Assembly (NCBI RefSeq): GCF_015767435.1
Contig: NZ_JADWOV010000301.1
Location: 248,001 to 312,000 of the forward strand
Source: Polaribacter sp. BAL334
Lineage (GTDB): Bacteria > Bacteroidota > Bacteroidia > Flavobacteriales > Flavobacteriaceae
Length of the DNA stretch: 64,000 nucleotides
Direction of reading: 5' to 3'
The notes under the pieces are model-generated. The model ran no database searches and was not told where the DNA came from. It saw nothing but the letters and a program-made list of their open reading frames with translations. Position 1 is the stretch's first letter. Every line of letters starts with the position of its first letter. Shown here one piece after another: positions 52,431-62,008 of this stretch. The position numbers and the translations under genes were made by a program.

Positions 52431-54917
52431 ATGGCAAAAAATTTAGTAATCGTAGAGTCTCCAGCAAAAGCAAAAACCATCGAAAAATTTCTGGGTTCAG
52501 ATTTTCAAGTAGAATCGAGTTATGGGCATATTGCAGATTTACCATCCAAAGAATTAGGAATTGATATTGAGGGAGATTTTTCACCAAAATATATAGTTTC
52601 CGATGATAAAATTGCATTGGTTGACAGGTTGAAAAAATTAGCAAAAAAAGCAGATACAATTTGGTTAGCAAGTGATGAAGATCGTGAAGGAGAGGCAATT
52701 GCGTGGCATTTAAAAGAGCAATTAGAGCTAAAAGATGCCAATACAAAACGTATTGTTTTTCATGAAATTACGAAGAATGCCATTTTAAAAGCCGTTGAAA
52801 ATCCAAGAGATATTGACTATAATATGGTCAATGCACAACAAGCACGAAGAGTTTTAGACAGGCTTGTAGGGTATGAATTATCGCCCGTTTTGTGGCGTAA
52901 AGTAAAAGGAGGTTTGTCTGCAGGAAGAGTGCAATCTGTAGCAGTCAGATTGATTGTTGAAAGAGAAAGAAGTATTCAAGAATTTGTTTCGGAAATTCAT
53001 TATAAAGTAGTTGCTGAGTTTGTAAATTCGGAAGGGAAATCATTCAAAGCAAGTATTCCTAAGAATTTTGACACGAAAGGAGAAGCGCAAGAATTTTTAA
53101 CTTCTTCTAAAAATGCCTTATTTTCAATTGCTGAATTATCCAAAAAACCAGCCTCAAAAACACCAGCTGCACCTTTTACAACGTCCACATTGCAACAAGA
53201 AGCTGCTAGAAAATTGGGTTTTGCAGTGTCAAGAACCATGCAAGTTGCACAGCGTTTATACGAAGCAGGTTTGATTACTTATATGAGAACAGATAGTGTA
53301 AATCTTTCAGTAGAAGCAAGAAATGCTGCTGCAAAAGAAATCACAAACTATTATGGAAAAGAATATAGTTTTCCAAGAGTTTTCAAATCGAAAGCAAAAG
53401 GAGCTCAAGAAGCGCATGAGGCAATCAGACCCACCAACATGGAAATGCATTCGATTCAAGTGGATTATGATCAAGACAAATTATATGATTTGATTTGGAA
53501 AAGAACCTTAGCTTCGCAAATGAGTGATGCATTGTTAGAAAGAACCAATGTGAAAATCGAAAATACTTCTAACGAAAAAATATTTACAGCAAATGGTGAA
53601 ATGATTCAGTTTGACGGTTTTCTGAAAGTGTATTTAGAAGGAAATGACAATGAAGATGAAGAGCAAGAAGGCATGTTGCCAAATTTATTTGTCAATGAAA
53701 AATTAGGATATCAGTACATCAACGCTACACAACGATTTTCAACACCACCTTATCGTTTTACGGAAGCATCTTTGGTAAAACAATTAGAAGAATTGGGAAT
53801 AGGAAGACCATCAACCTATGCTCCAACAATTTCTACCATTCAAAAAAGAGGTTATGTAGAAAAAGGACAAAATGAAGGAGAAATTAGAGAATACGAACAA
53901 TTTAGTTTGATTAAAGGAAACATCACTAAAAAGATTTTATCAGAAAAAACAGGCGCTGACAAAGGAAAATTGGTACCAACAGATATTGGAAATATCGTAA
54001 ATGACTTTTTGGTAGCAAATTTTTCATCGATTTTAGATTTCGGATTTACAGCAAAAGTAGAATCGTCTTTTGATGATATTTCTGAAGGAACAGAAAATTG
54101 GACAGCCATGATTCGTGATTTTTATAAAAAATTCCACGATAATGTTGAAGATGTTAAAGAAAATGCGGAAAGAGAAAGTGGAGAACGAATTTTAGGAGAA
54201 CATCCAGAAACAGGAAAAACAGTCTTAGTTCGTTTAGGAAAGTTTGGTGCCATGGCTCAAATTGGTGCTCCTGATGATGATGAAAAGCAATTTGCAAGTT
54301 TAAATCCAGATCAAAATTTAGGAACCATCACCCTTGAGGAAGCCTTAGAATTATTTTTATTGCCCAAAACAGTTGGAAAATATAAAAATGAAGAAGTCAT
54401 TGTTTCCAATGGACGTTTTGGGCCATATGTAAAATTTGGAGATTTATTTGTTTCTCTTGACAGAAATGAAAATCCAATGGAAGTGGATTTAGAAAGAGCT
54501 ATTGAATTGATAAAAGCCAAGCAAGAAGCAGATGCGCCAATTGCAACCTATGAAGGTTTTCCAGTTCAAAAAGGCACAGGACGTTTTGGGCCTTTTATCA
54601 AATGGAATGCTATTTTTATCAATGTTTCAAAAAAATATGATTTTGATAATTTATCCAATGCTGATATTGTACAATTGATTGAAGATAAAAAGCAAAAAGA
54701 AATTGACAAAGTAATATATGATTGGCAAGATGTGGGTGTTGTTGTTGAAAAAGCAAGATGGGGAAGATTTCATTTGATGAAAGGAAAAATCAAAATTGAG
54801 TTGCCAAAAACCACCAATATCGAAAAACTGACCAAAGAAAAAGCACTTGAAATGATTGAGGCGAAAATGCCAAAGAAAAAAGTAACAAAAAAGAAAACTA
54901 CCGCAAAAAAGAAGTAA
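52431..54917 (+). CDS. topA: DNA topoisomerase I
   Basis: Type IA topoisomerase relaxing negative supercoils. 828 residues. The Toprim domain has VIVESPAKAKTIEKFLG and SDEDREGEAIAWHLKE. The catalytic Tyr is in AGLITYMRTDSVNLS. After GRPSTYAPTISTIQKRGYVE, the C-terminus carries three topoisomerase repeat units (NGRFGPYVKFGDLF, KGTGRFGPFIKW, KARWGRFHLMKG) without Cys4 zinc fingers, as in other Bacteroidota. It ends in a Lys-rich tail (PKKKVTKKKTTAKKK) expected to bind DNA. It has its own promoter and is upstream of the arginase-fold/gld block. Confidence 0.98.
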   Translation: MAKNLVIVESPAKAKTIEKFLGSDFQVESSYGHIADLPSKELGIDIEGDFSPKYIVSDDKIALVDRLKKLAKKADTIWLASDEDREGEAIAWHLKEQLELKDANTKRIVFHEITKNAILKAVENPRDIDYNMVNAQQARRVLDRLVGYELSPVLWRKVKGGLSAGRVQSVAVRLIVERERSIQEFVSEIHYKVVAEFVNSEGKSFKASIPKNFDTKGEAQEFLTSSKNALFSIAELSKKPASKTPAAPFTTSTLQQEAARKLGFAVSRTMQVAQRLYEAGLITYMRTDSVNLSVEARNAAAKEITNYYGKEYSFPRVFKSKAKGAQEAHEAIRPTNMEMHSIQVDYDQDKLYDLIWKRTLASQMSDALLERTNVKIENTSNEKIFTANGEMIQFDGFLKVYLEGNDNEDEEQEGMLPNLFVNEKLGYQYINATQRFSTPPYRFTEASLVKQLEELGIGRPSTYAPTISTIQKRGYVEKGQNEGEIREYEQFSLIKGNITKKILSEKTGADKGKLVPTDIGNIVNDFLVANFSSILDFGFTAKVESSFDDISEGTENWTAMIRDFYKKFHDNVEDVKENAERESGERILGEHPETGKTVLVRLGKFGAMAQIGAPDDDEKQFASLNPDQNLGTITLEEALELFLLPKTVGKYKNEEVIVSNGRFGPYVKFGDLFVSLDRNENPMEVDLERAIELIKAKQEADAPIATYEGFPVQKGTGRFGPFIKWNAIFINVSKKYDFDNLSNADIVQLIEDKKQKEIDKVIYDWQDVGVVVEKARWGRFHLMKGKIKIELPKTTNIEKLTKEKALEMIEAKMPKKKVTKKKTTAKKK

Positions 54918-54950
54918 GGATTTGCTATCTTGCGACTGCAAAAAAAATAG

Positions 54951-56111
54951 ATGAATACAGCCTTTTTAACTCCTGTTGAAGAAAATGCCATTGCACATTT
55001 GGTGCTGCATTCGCCATCATGTATTGGGAGAAAAATTCAAATTCATACAATTAGAGAAGGTTTTCCAGATTTAGAAGATGTGAAAATTGCCATTTTTGGT
55101 GTTCAAGAAGATCGAAATTCAGAAAATAATTTTGGTTGTGGAGAAAATCTGCATTTCATCAGAAGAAAGTTTTACGAACTTTTTCCTGGAGATTGGCATA
55201 CTGAAATTGCAGATTTAGGGGATGTGATCAAAGGGCATGAAGTAAATGATACTTATTTTGCAGTGGCAGAAATTATCAATTATCTGCTGAAAAAAAATAT
55301 CATTCCTGTGATTTTAGGAGGTGGTCAAGATATTACCTATGTCAATTACAGAGCCTATGACTCGCTTGAGCAGACAGTAAATATCACAGCAGTGGATAGT
55401 CGTTTTGATTTAGGAAGTTTCGAAGACGGATTGACTTCTCAGTCTTATTTGAGCAAAATCATCATGCAAGAACCCAACAATTTATTCAATTATACCAATG
55501 TTGGCTATCAAACCTATTTCAATCCGCAAGATGAAATTGATTTGCTTGAAAGTCTTTATTTTGATACGTATAGACTAGGAAAAGCCAAAGAATTAGAAAA
55601 TATTGAACCTGCTTTTAGAGATGCAGATATAGTTTCCATTGACATTGGTGCTGTAAAACAAAGTGATGCTCCAGCAAATAATAATGCTTCACCAAACGGT
55701 TTTTATGGTGATGAAATTTGCGCCATTGCAAGATATGCAGGAATTAGTGATAAAGTTTCTTCATTCGGCATTTATGAGTACAATTCAAAATACGATCAAA
55801 ATCATCAAACAGCTAGTTTAATAGCTCAAATGATGTGGTATTTTATTGAAGGTGTGAATTTTAGAGTAAAAGATTATCCGTTTTCAAACAAAGAAAATTA
55901 CCAAAAATTTACTGTTTTATTTGAAGATGATGATCCATTGGTTTTTTATAAAAGTCATAAAACGGGAAGATGGTGGATTGAAGTTCAAATTTTATCAGAT
56001 AATAAATTTAAAAGGCATGCGTTAATACCATGTACATATCAAGATTATCAGCAAGCAACAGCGCATCATATTCCTGAAAGATGGTATAAAGCGATGAAAA
56101 AATTGGTGTAA
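54951..56111 (+). CDS. Arginase/ureohydrolase-fold protein with substituted metal ligands
   Basis: 386 residues, soluble. The fold is recognisable (IPVILGGGQDITYVNYRAY; ITAVDSRFDLGSFEDG; ADIVSIDIGAVKQSDAPANNNASPNGF; ICAIARYAGISDKVSSFGIYE). The Mn ligands of true ureohydrolases are changed, however: GGDH is GGGQ, DxHxD is DSRFD, and SxDxD is SIDIG, so two His and one Asp are missing. It would usually be annotated as formimidoylglutamase, but it is probably not an active Mn hydrolase. It lies between topA and gldK, a position I recall from other gliding Flavobacteria. Confidence 0.87.
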   Translation: MNTAFLTPVEENAIAHLVLHSPSCIGRKIQIHTIREGFPDLEDVKIAIFGVQEDRNSENNFGCGENLHFIRRKFYELFPGDWHTEIADLGDVIKGHEVNDTYFAVAEIINYLLKKNIIPVILGGGQDITYVNYRAYDSLEQTVNITAVDSRFDLGSFEDGLTSQSYLSKIIMQEPNNLFNYTNVGYQTYFNPQDEIDLLESLYFDTYRLGKAKELENIEPAFRDADIVSIDIGAVKQSDAPANNNASPNGFYGDEICAIARYAGISDKVSSFGIYEYNSKYDQNHQTASLIAQMMWYFIEGVNFRVKDYPFSNKENYQKFTVLFEDDDPLVFYKSHKTGRWWIEVQILSDNKFKRHALIPCTYQDYQQATAHHIPERWYKAMKKLV

Positions 56112-56212
56112 TCAAAAAAATATTAAAAATAGAAAGTTAAAAACACTCGTAAGATTGTATTTTAGCAAAAAAAATAATAGGTTTACGAACTTTTAGTAAA
56201 GACAAATTTTTT

Positions 56213-57577
56213 ATGAAGAAAGCAGCAGTATTTGCACTTTTAATAACCTTTTTTTATAGTTGCGGTTCCAAAGATAGAGGGGAATTAGTAGGAGTGAAAG
56301 CCAAGAAAAAGTGGTTTTCTGAAAAACCCTATGGAATGGCACTAATTCCAGGAGGTTCATTTACCATGGGAAAACAAGATCAAGACATGATAGGTACCTT
56401 AAACGCACCTACAAAAACGGTGACTGTTAGGCCTTATTACATGGATGAAACTGAAATCACTAACAACGAATACAAAGAATTTGTGTATTGGGTTAGAGAT
56501 TCAATCGTAAGAACTCGTTTGGCGTATCAAGCAGAATTTGCAGCATTAGGAAACACAGATCCTGATCCAAATGGAAGAAAGCGTAATGCAGGGATTCAGC
56601 AGTATGCTTTTAAAACTGCAGATACTACGAATTTATCTCCTTATCAAAAATACATGTTCGAAAACTATTACCAGTTTGATACTATTCAGCCTTTGAATTG
56701 GGAAACTGAATTGGTTTGGAAAAAAGACGAATATCCTGATACAGACTATGTGGAAGTGATGGATTCTTTATACATCAAAAAAGATGATGCTGTAGATGGT
56801 GTTAGAACTTTCAATACAAAGTTTTTAAACTATAAATACTCTTGGTTTGATAGAGATAATGCAGCTAGAAAAGGCGGAGATAGAAAAAAATTCGTCCAAA
56901 CAGAAGTATTGAATATTTATCCAGATACTACAGTTTGGGTAAAAGATTTCAATTATTCTTACAATGATCCAATGCATCAAGATTACTTTTATCATCAATC
57001 TTATGGAGAATATCCAGTTGTGGGTGTTACTTGGAATCAAGCAAATGCTTTTTGTAATTGGAGAACTAAAAAGAAAAATAGTTTTTTAAGAACTCAAAAA
57101 AATGTAACCCTTGTTCCAGATTTCAGATTACCAACAGAGGCTGAATGGGAATATGCTGCAAGAGGAGGACTAGAATTCGCAACCTATCCTTGGGGAACAG
57201 GAAGCACTACAAGCGATAGAGGTTGTTTCTTGGCAAACTTTAAACCAGTGAGAGGAAATTATGCTGTAGATGGCGCATTGTACACAATGGAAGCAAAATC
57301 ATTCAACGCAAACGATTATGGTTTGTATAACATGGCAGGAAACGTTGCTGAATGGACAAATACGGCATATAATCTATCTTCTTATTACATGGCATCAACC
57401 ATGAACCCAAATGTAGAAGATCGAAAAAATCAACGAAAAATTACACGTGGTGGTTCTTGGAAAGACGTTGCGTATTATTTAGAAGTTGCTTCAAGAGATT
57501 TCGAGTATGCAGATACTGCGAGGAGTTATATTGGTTTTAGAACCGTTCAGAATTATATAGGTACAGGAAATAAATAA
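56213..57577 (+). CDS. gldK: Gliding motility / type IX secretion lipoprotein GldK
   Basis: 454 residues, lipoprotein signal (ALLITFFYSCGSK). SUMF1/formylglycine-enzyme-type fold: MALIPGGSFTMGKQDQD, YYMDETEITNNEYKEFVYW, YPVVGVTWNQANAFCNWR, FRLPTEAEWEYAARGG, NMAGNVAEWT, ITRGGSWKDV. With GldN it forms the periplasmic ring attached to the outer membrane in the T9SS core. First gene of gldKLMN. Confidence 0.97.
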   Translation: MKKAAVFALLITFFYSCGSKDRGELVGVKAKKKWFSEKPYGMALIPGGSFTMGKQDQDMIGTLNAPTKTVTVRPYYMDETEITNNEYKEFVYWVRDSIVRTRLAYQAEFAALGNTDPDPNGRKRNAGIQQYAFKTADTTNLSPYQKYMFENYYQFDTIQPLNWETELVWKKDEYPDTDYVEVMDSLYIKKDDAVDGVRTFNTKFLNYKYSWFDRDNAARKGGDRKKFVQTEVLNIYPDTTVWVKDFNYSYNDPMHQDYFYHQSYGEYPVVGVTWNQANAFCNWRTKKKNSFLRTQKNVTLVPDFRLPTEAEWEYAARGGLEFATYPWGTGSTTSDRGCFLANFKPVRGNYAVDGALYTMEAKSFNANDYGLYNMAGNVAEWTNTAYNLSSYYMASTMNPNVEDRKNQRKITRGGSWKDVAYYLEVASRDFEYADTARSYIGFRTVQNYIGTGNK

Positions 57578-57613
57578 GAAAATTAAAATTAAAATTACAA
57601 AATAATATCAAAA

Positions 57614-58249
57614 ATGGCACAGTCAAGATCTTACAAAAAAACAATGAATTTCGTATATGGAATGGGAGCTGCAGTAGTAATCATTGGAGCGTTATTCAAA
57701 ATTCAACATATTACAATAGGTCCATTAACTGGAGGTTTAATGCTTACAATTGGATTATTAGTAGAAGCAGGAGTTTTTGCAGTTTCGGCTTTTGATACTC
57801 CAGAAGATGATTTTGATTGGACAAAAGTATATCCTGAATTAGGACAAGACGGATTGGTTACTGATGAAAAACTAGGTGCTGACGGAATGCTTTCTCAAAA
57901 ATTAGACAACCTACTTCAAGAAGCAAAAATCGATTCAGCTTTAATGGAAAGTTTAGGTTCAAGTATGAAAAATTTTCAAAATGCTGCTGTAGGATTATCT
58001 GCAGCTTCAGAAAGTGTTGCTTCAACAAACAAATACAATGAGCAAGTTTCTTTAGCAGCTGTTCAAATGGAAACGTTGAATAGCTTGTACAAATCTCAAG
58101 TTGAAAATTCAAGCAAACAAGCTGAATTGAATGCAGAAGTAGTTGAAAATACACAAAAATTGAAAGATCAAATGGAATCTTTAGCTAAAAACTTATCTTC
58201 TTTAAACGGTGTTTATGGAGGAATGCTTTCCGCAATGACCGTTAAATAA
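57614..58249 (+). CDS. gldL: Gliding motility / T9SS motor protein GldL
   Basis: 211 residues. Two membrane helices (about 13-31 and 37-58) with a conserved Glu (Glu51, in GLLVEAGVFAVSAFDTP) that matches the proton-coupling Glu49 of Flavobacterium johnsoniae GldL. A cytoplasmic, coiled-coil-like C-terminus follows. With GldM it makes the proton-driven motor of gliding and type IX secretion. 36 bases after gldK. Confidence 0.97.
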   Translation: MAQSRSYKKTMNFVYGMGAAVVIIGALFKIQHITIGPLTGGLMLTIGLLVEAGVFAVSAFDTPEDDFDWTKVYPELGQDGLVTDEKLGADGMLSQKLDNLLQEAKIDSALMESLGSSMKNFQNAAVGLSAASESVASTNKYNEQVSLAAVQMETLNSLYKSQVENSSKQAELNAEVVENTQKLKDQMESLAKNLSSLNGVYGGMLSAMTVK

Positions 58250-58298
58250 TTAGTGAAAAATAACAACGAAAACTTTTACAAAAAAAACTAGTTAGAAA

Positions 58299-59831
58299 AT
58301 GGCAGCAGGAAAAATGTCGGCAAGACAAAAGATGATAAACCTAATGTATCTTGTATTTATTGCAATGTTAGCAATGAATATGAGCAAAGAGGTATTGTCA
58401 GCTTTTGGTTTTATGAATGAGAAACTCACAGAAAACAATCTTTCCACAACACTAAAAAATAACAGTGCTTACGAAAACTTAGCAACCAAAGCTTCTGAAC
58501 AAGCAGCAAAATTTAAAGTTTTAAATGAACAAGCAAAAGAAATCAAAAAATACTCATCTGATTTTTATACCTATCTAGATAGTTTAAAAACGAAGATGAC
58601 AGCGAGTATTGAAGATAAAACGGATTATGAATCTATGGATAAAACCGATTTTTTAGATGCTTATTTCTTTAAAGGTGATGCTTTTACTAAGGAAGGAAAT
58701 GAGTTTTTGAATCAAATCAATAGCTATAGAACAAATTTAATTAAAATTGTTGGAGAAAAAAGTCAGTTTGCAGCAGTAATCAACAAGCGTTTCAATACAG
58801 ATGACGTTCCTGTTCCTGATTCAAATAAAAAAACACTTTGGTTAAAAGCTCGTTACGAAGGTTTTCCAATGGTAGCTTCTTTAACCAATTTCACACAAAT
58901 GCAAGCGGATATTAAAAATACCGAAAGCGATATTGTGACAAGTTTATTAGGAGGAAAATTAGAAGAATCTTTAAAACTTAGCAATTATAAAGGAATTGTA
59001 AGTTTAGATAAAACTGCTTATTTTGCCGGTGAAAAAGTTACTGGAACAGTAGTTTTAGGACGTTATGATGCAACATTAGTCCCAAACAAGGTAGTTTTAA
59101 ATGGTGTTGATGTTACAAATACAGCAAAAGATGGACAAGTACCCATAAATATTGCTGCTGGAAATGTTGGTGAAAAAACCATTAAAGGAACTATTTCCTT
59201 TATGGAGAATGGTGTTCCTTTTCCTGTTCCTTTTGAAAGTACATATTCTGTAATTCCAGAACCAAATAGTGCTGTGGTTTCTGCTGATAAAATGAATGTT
59301 GTGTATAGGGGTTTAGAGAACCCAATTTCGGTTTCTTTGCCTGGAGTTGGCGCAAACAATATCAATGTTTCTGCTTCAGGTGGCGTAATATCAGGAAGTA
59401 ATGGAAAATATATTTTAAAGCCTGGAGCAGGCAATGAAGCTGTTGTAACTGTAACAGCTAAGTTAAGTAGTGGTAAAACGATTTCCCCAAAAACAGTATT
59501 CAGAATCAAAGATATTCCACCAGCCATGGGTTCTGTACGTGAGCAATATGGAATTGTTTCTATGCCAAAAACAGGATTGGCAAATGCACCAATTGCAGCT
59601 GGTTTGCCAGATTTTGAATTCGATTTGAGTATTGTTGTTCAAGGATTTAAAATAAAAGTACCTGGACAATTAACGATTATAGTAAATGGTTCAACCTTAA
59701 ATGCAGCTGCAAAAGCGGCTTTATCAAAAGCACAAAGAGGAGATATCATCAATATATATGACATTCAAGCGACTGCTAATGGCGTGCCAATCAAAAAAGT
59801 ATTGCCTGTAAGTATTGACATTACAAATTAG
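58299..59831 (+). CDS. gldM: Gliding motility / T9SS motor protein GldM
   Basis: 510 residues. A single N-terminal helix (MINLMYLVFIAMLAMNM) is preceded by Arg9 (GKMSARQKM), the residue that pairs with the GldL Glu in the known motor. The rest is periplasmic: a helical domain to about residue 220, then Ig-like domains (VVLGRYDATLVPNKVVLNGV, KGTISFMENGVPFPVPFEST, IDITN end). It transmits rotation to the GldKN ring. Confidence 0.97.
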   Translation: MAAGKMSARQKMINLMYLVFIAMLAMNMSKEVLSAFGFMNEKLTENNLSTTLKNNSAYENLATKASEQAAKFKVLNEQAKEIKKYSSDFYTYLDSLKTKMTASIEDKTDYESMDKTDFLDAYFFKGDAFTKEGNEFLNQINSYRTNLIKIVGEKSQFAAVINKRFNTDDVPVPDSNKKTLWLKARYEGFPMVASLTNFTQMQADIKNTESDIVTSLLGGKLEESLKLSNYKGIVSLDKTAYFAGEKVTGTVVLGRYDATLVPNKVVLNGVDVTNTAKDGQVPINIAAGNVGEKTIKGTISFMENGVPFPVPFESTYSVIPEPNSAVVSADKMNVVYRGLENPISVSLPGVGANNINVSASGGVISGSNGKYILKPGAGNEAVVTVTAKLSSGKTISPKTVFRIKDIPPAMGSVREQYGIVSMPKTGLANAPIAAGLPDFEFDLSIVVQGFKIKVPGQLTIIVNGSTLNAAAKAALSKAQRGDIINIYDIQATANGVPIKKVLPVSIDITN

Positions 59832-59845
59832 AAAAAATAAACAAT

Positions 59846-60700
59846 ATGTTTCAAAAGATTTATATCGTATTTTTCATCAGCATTTTCAGTACAGCTGTGT
59901 ATGCTCAAACCAACTTGTTAAACGCAAAAACCGTTGAGCAAATTGGTAAAAAAAATGAAAACCAATTGATGGCAGATAATGATGGTCCAATTCCTTATGG
60001 GTATGTGGATGACAGAGATATTATGTGGTCAAAAGTAGTGTGGGAATTTGTTGATTTGAATCAAAAAATCAATTTACCTTACTATTTTCCAATTGATACT
60101 ATCAATATTTCTTCTGATAGACGTTCGTTATTTGACACCTTAATTCGTGGTATCAAACAAGGTAAAATCAAAGAAGCGTATTCAGACTCTTTTTTCACTT
60201 CAAAAATTACTCAAAATGAAATTGAATCAAGATTGGTAAATATCCGTGAGGAGAATGGCTATAAAGATACGTTCAGAATTCAAACTCAAGATGTTCAGGG
60301 ATATATGTTGAAAGGGATGTGGTATTTTGACAAACGTCAAGGAGAATTAAAGTATCGTTTATTGGCTTTAGCACCAATGGGAAAAGATGTACAAACATTG
60401 GGAATCAAAGAAATTGAAGACGAAAATTTATACGAATTATTTTGGATATTTTTCCCATCAGCAAGAGAGGTTTTACACGATACCAAAGTATTTAATCCAG
60501 ACAACGCTGTCAATGCGATTTCTTTTGATCATTTGTTAAACGCTCGAAGATTTAGTTCTGTAATTGTGCGTGAAGAAAATATTTACGGCAATAGAGCTAT
60601 TGCGGATTACGTTCGCGGAAACTCCTTATTCCAATTATTGGAAGCTGACAAAATCAAAGAGGATATCAGAAACAAAGAAATAGATATGTGGAATTATTAA
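59846..60700 (+). CDS. gldN: Gliding motility / T9SS periplasmic protein GldN
   Basis: 284 residues with a signal peptide (MFQKIYIVFFISIFSTAVYAQ). Typical of the family: DDRDIMWSKVVWEFVDLNQKINLPYYFP, RSLFDTLIRGIKQGKI, and ELFWIFFPSAREVLHDTKVFNP. Partner of GldK in the periplasmic ring. Last gene of gldKLMN; a hairpin terminator follows 23 bases later. Confidence 0.97.
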   Translation: MFQKIYIVFFISIFSTAVYAQTNLLNAKTVEQIGKKNENQLMADNDGPIPYGYVDDRDIMWSKVVWEFVDLNQKINLPYYFPIDTINISSDRRSLFDTLIRGIKQGKIKEAYSDSFFTSKITQNEIESRLVNIREENGYKDTFRIQTQDVQGYMLKGMWYFDKRQGELKYRLLALAPMGKDVQTLGIKEIEDENLYELFWIFFPSAREVLHDTKVFNPDNAVNAISFDHLLNARRFSSVIVREENIYGNRAIADYVRGNSLFQLLEADKIKEDIRNKEIDMWNY

Positions 60701-60723
60701 AATTCCAATTTCAATAAAACTAC

Positions 60724-60754
60724 AAAACGTTTGCGTGAGCAAGCGTTTTTTTTT
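60724..60754 (+). terminator. Terminator of gldKLMN
   Basis: Stem AAAACGTTTGC (60724-60734) with GCAAGCGTTTT (60739-60749), GTGA tetraloop, one T-G wobble, then T run. Confidence 0.88.
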
Positions 60755-60758
60755 GATG

Positions 60759-60901
60759 AGCTATTTCCTGCTTTTCGCTGCAAGTCCTCGTTTAAAAAAG
60801 CATTTTTGTAAGTCTTTTTATTGGCTTCTTGCAGTCGCCCCAAAAAGCCAACAAAAATTAGCATTTTTAAACTTCGGGCTTTTCGCTGCAATCAGGGCTA
60901 A
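60759..60901. repeat. Structured intergenic repeat-like element downstream of gldN
   Basis: The 14-base sequence GCTTTTCGCTGCAA occurs twice, at 60770-60783 and 60878-60891. An inverted pair TTTTTATTGGCTT (60815-60827) and AAGCCAACAAAAA (60845-60857) with one wobble lies between them. The ends AGCTATTTCCTG and CAGGGCT are an imperfect inverted repeat. It is richer in G+C than the flanking DNA, and short frames across it look non-coding. Confidence 0.6.
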
Positions 60902-60952
60902 GCCAATTTGTAAACTCAGTTCAATTTTCTAGAAAATAGTCTTCAACTTGCG

Positions 60953-60960
60953 TACTTTTG
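60953..60960 (+). promoter_or_regulatory. Putative -7 box for the FAD oxidoreductase gene
   Basis: TACTTTTG, perfect TAnnTTTG, 4 bases before the GTG start. If used, the transcript would be leaderless or the start would lie downstream. Confidence 0.4.
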
Positions 60961-60964
60961 TCTT

Positions 60965-62008
60965 GTGAAAATAGATTATATCATTGTAGGTTTAGGATTG
61001 GCAGGTCTTGCTTTTGCAGAAGAATTATTGCATGCCAACAAATCATTTATTGTTTTTGAAGATGATTCTCAAACATCTTCTTTGGTGGCAGGAGGCGTTT
61101 ACAATCCTGTTATTTTAAAAAGGTTCACACCAGTTTGGAATGCAAAAGAGCAATTGGAAATTGCCTTACCTTTTTATGAAAAGCTAGCACAAAAATTCAA
61201 GCAACAATTTGATGAAAAGTTCATCACCAAAAAGGTTTTCAAATCGATTGAAGAACAAAATAATTGGTTTGCGGCACTTGACAAACCCAATTTAACAGCT
61301 TATTTAGACCCAAATTTGGATACCAAAAAATACGAAGGTGTTATTGGAAATTTAGGTTTTGGAAACGTCAAAGAAACTGGGAGAATTGACACAAAAAAAT
61401 TAGTAGAAGCTTACAGAGATTTTCTTCAAAAAGAAGACAAAATCAGATTTGAAAAGTTTGAGTATGCTCAAATTCAGTTTGAAGAAAATAGCATCACTTA
61501 CAAAAATATCACAGCAAACAACATCGTTTTTTGCGAAGGTTTTGGCATGAAACAAAATCCCTTCTTCAATCATTTGCCATTAAATGAAGCAAAAGGTGAA
61601 TTGATTACAATTCATGCACCTAAATTACATATTGATTTTTTAGTGAAATCAACCTTGTTTGTATTGCCTTTAGGAAATCATGTGTATAAAGTGGGCGCCA
61701 CTTTTAATTGGAAAGACAAAACTTCTGAACCATCAGAAGAAGGAAAAAACGAATTAGTGGAAAAACTAGAAAAAGTATTGAATGTTCCCTACAAAATTGT
61801 AGAACAAACTGCAGGAATCAGACCCACAGTCAAAGATAGAAGACCTTTGGTTGGTGTGCATTCAAAATACAAACAATTGGCAATTTTAAATGGTTTAGGA
61901 ACACGTGGTGTCATGATTGCGCCAACAGTAGCCAAGCAATTATTTCAGCATTTGGAACATCACCAAAAATTAGATACTGAGATTGATATTAGTCGTTTTT
62001 CTTCGTAA
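60965..62008 (+). CDS. DAO-type FAD-dependent oxidoreductase
   Basis: 347 residues from a GTG start that keeps the Rossmann motif at the very N-terminus (IDYIIVGLGLAGLAFAEELL). SSLVAGGVYNPVILKRFTPVW and GIRPTVKDRRPLVGVHS fit the FAD family. The AGGVYNPV segment resembles the oxidase half of MnmC, which in this organism would be the partner of the stand-alone MnmD (inference, weak). It follows the gld operon. Its 3' end overlaps the convergent DUF983 gene by 20 bases. Confidence 0.86.
   Translation: MKIDYIIVGLGLAGLAFAEELLHANKSFIVFEDDSQTSSLVAGGVYNPVILKRFTPVWNAKEQLEIALPFYEKLAQKFKQQFDEKFITKKVFKSIEEQNNWFAALDKPNLTAYLDPNLDTKKYEGVIGNLGFGNVKETGRIDTKKLVEAYRDFLQKEDKIRFEKFEYAQIQFEENSITYKNITANNIVFCEGFGMKQNPFFNHLPLNEAKGELITIHAPKLHIDFLVKSTLFVLPLGNHVYKVGATFNWKDKTSEPSEEGKNELVEKLEKVLNVPYKIVEQTAGIRPTVKDRRPLVGVHSKYKQLAILNGLGTRGVMIAPTVAKQLFQHLEHHQKLDTEIDISRFSS

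Noticed and set aside
60697-60932. Two short frames, one on each strand, across the element after gldN
   Set aside because: They coincide with the terminator and the repeat-like element, are Lys/Phe/Cys-rich low-quality translations, and show no domain or start signal.
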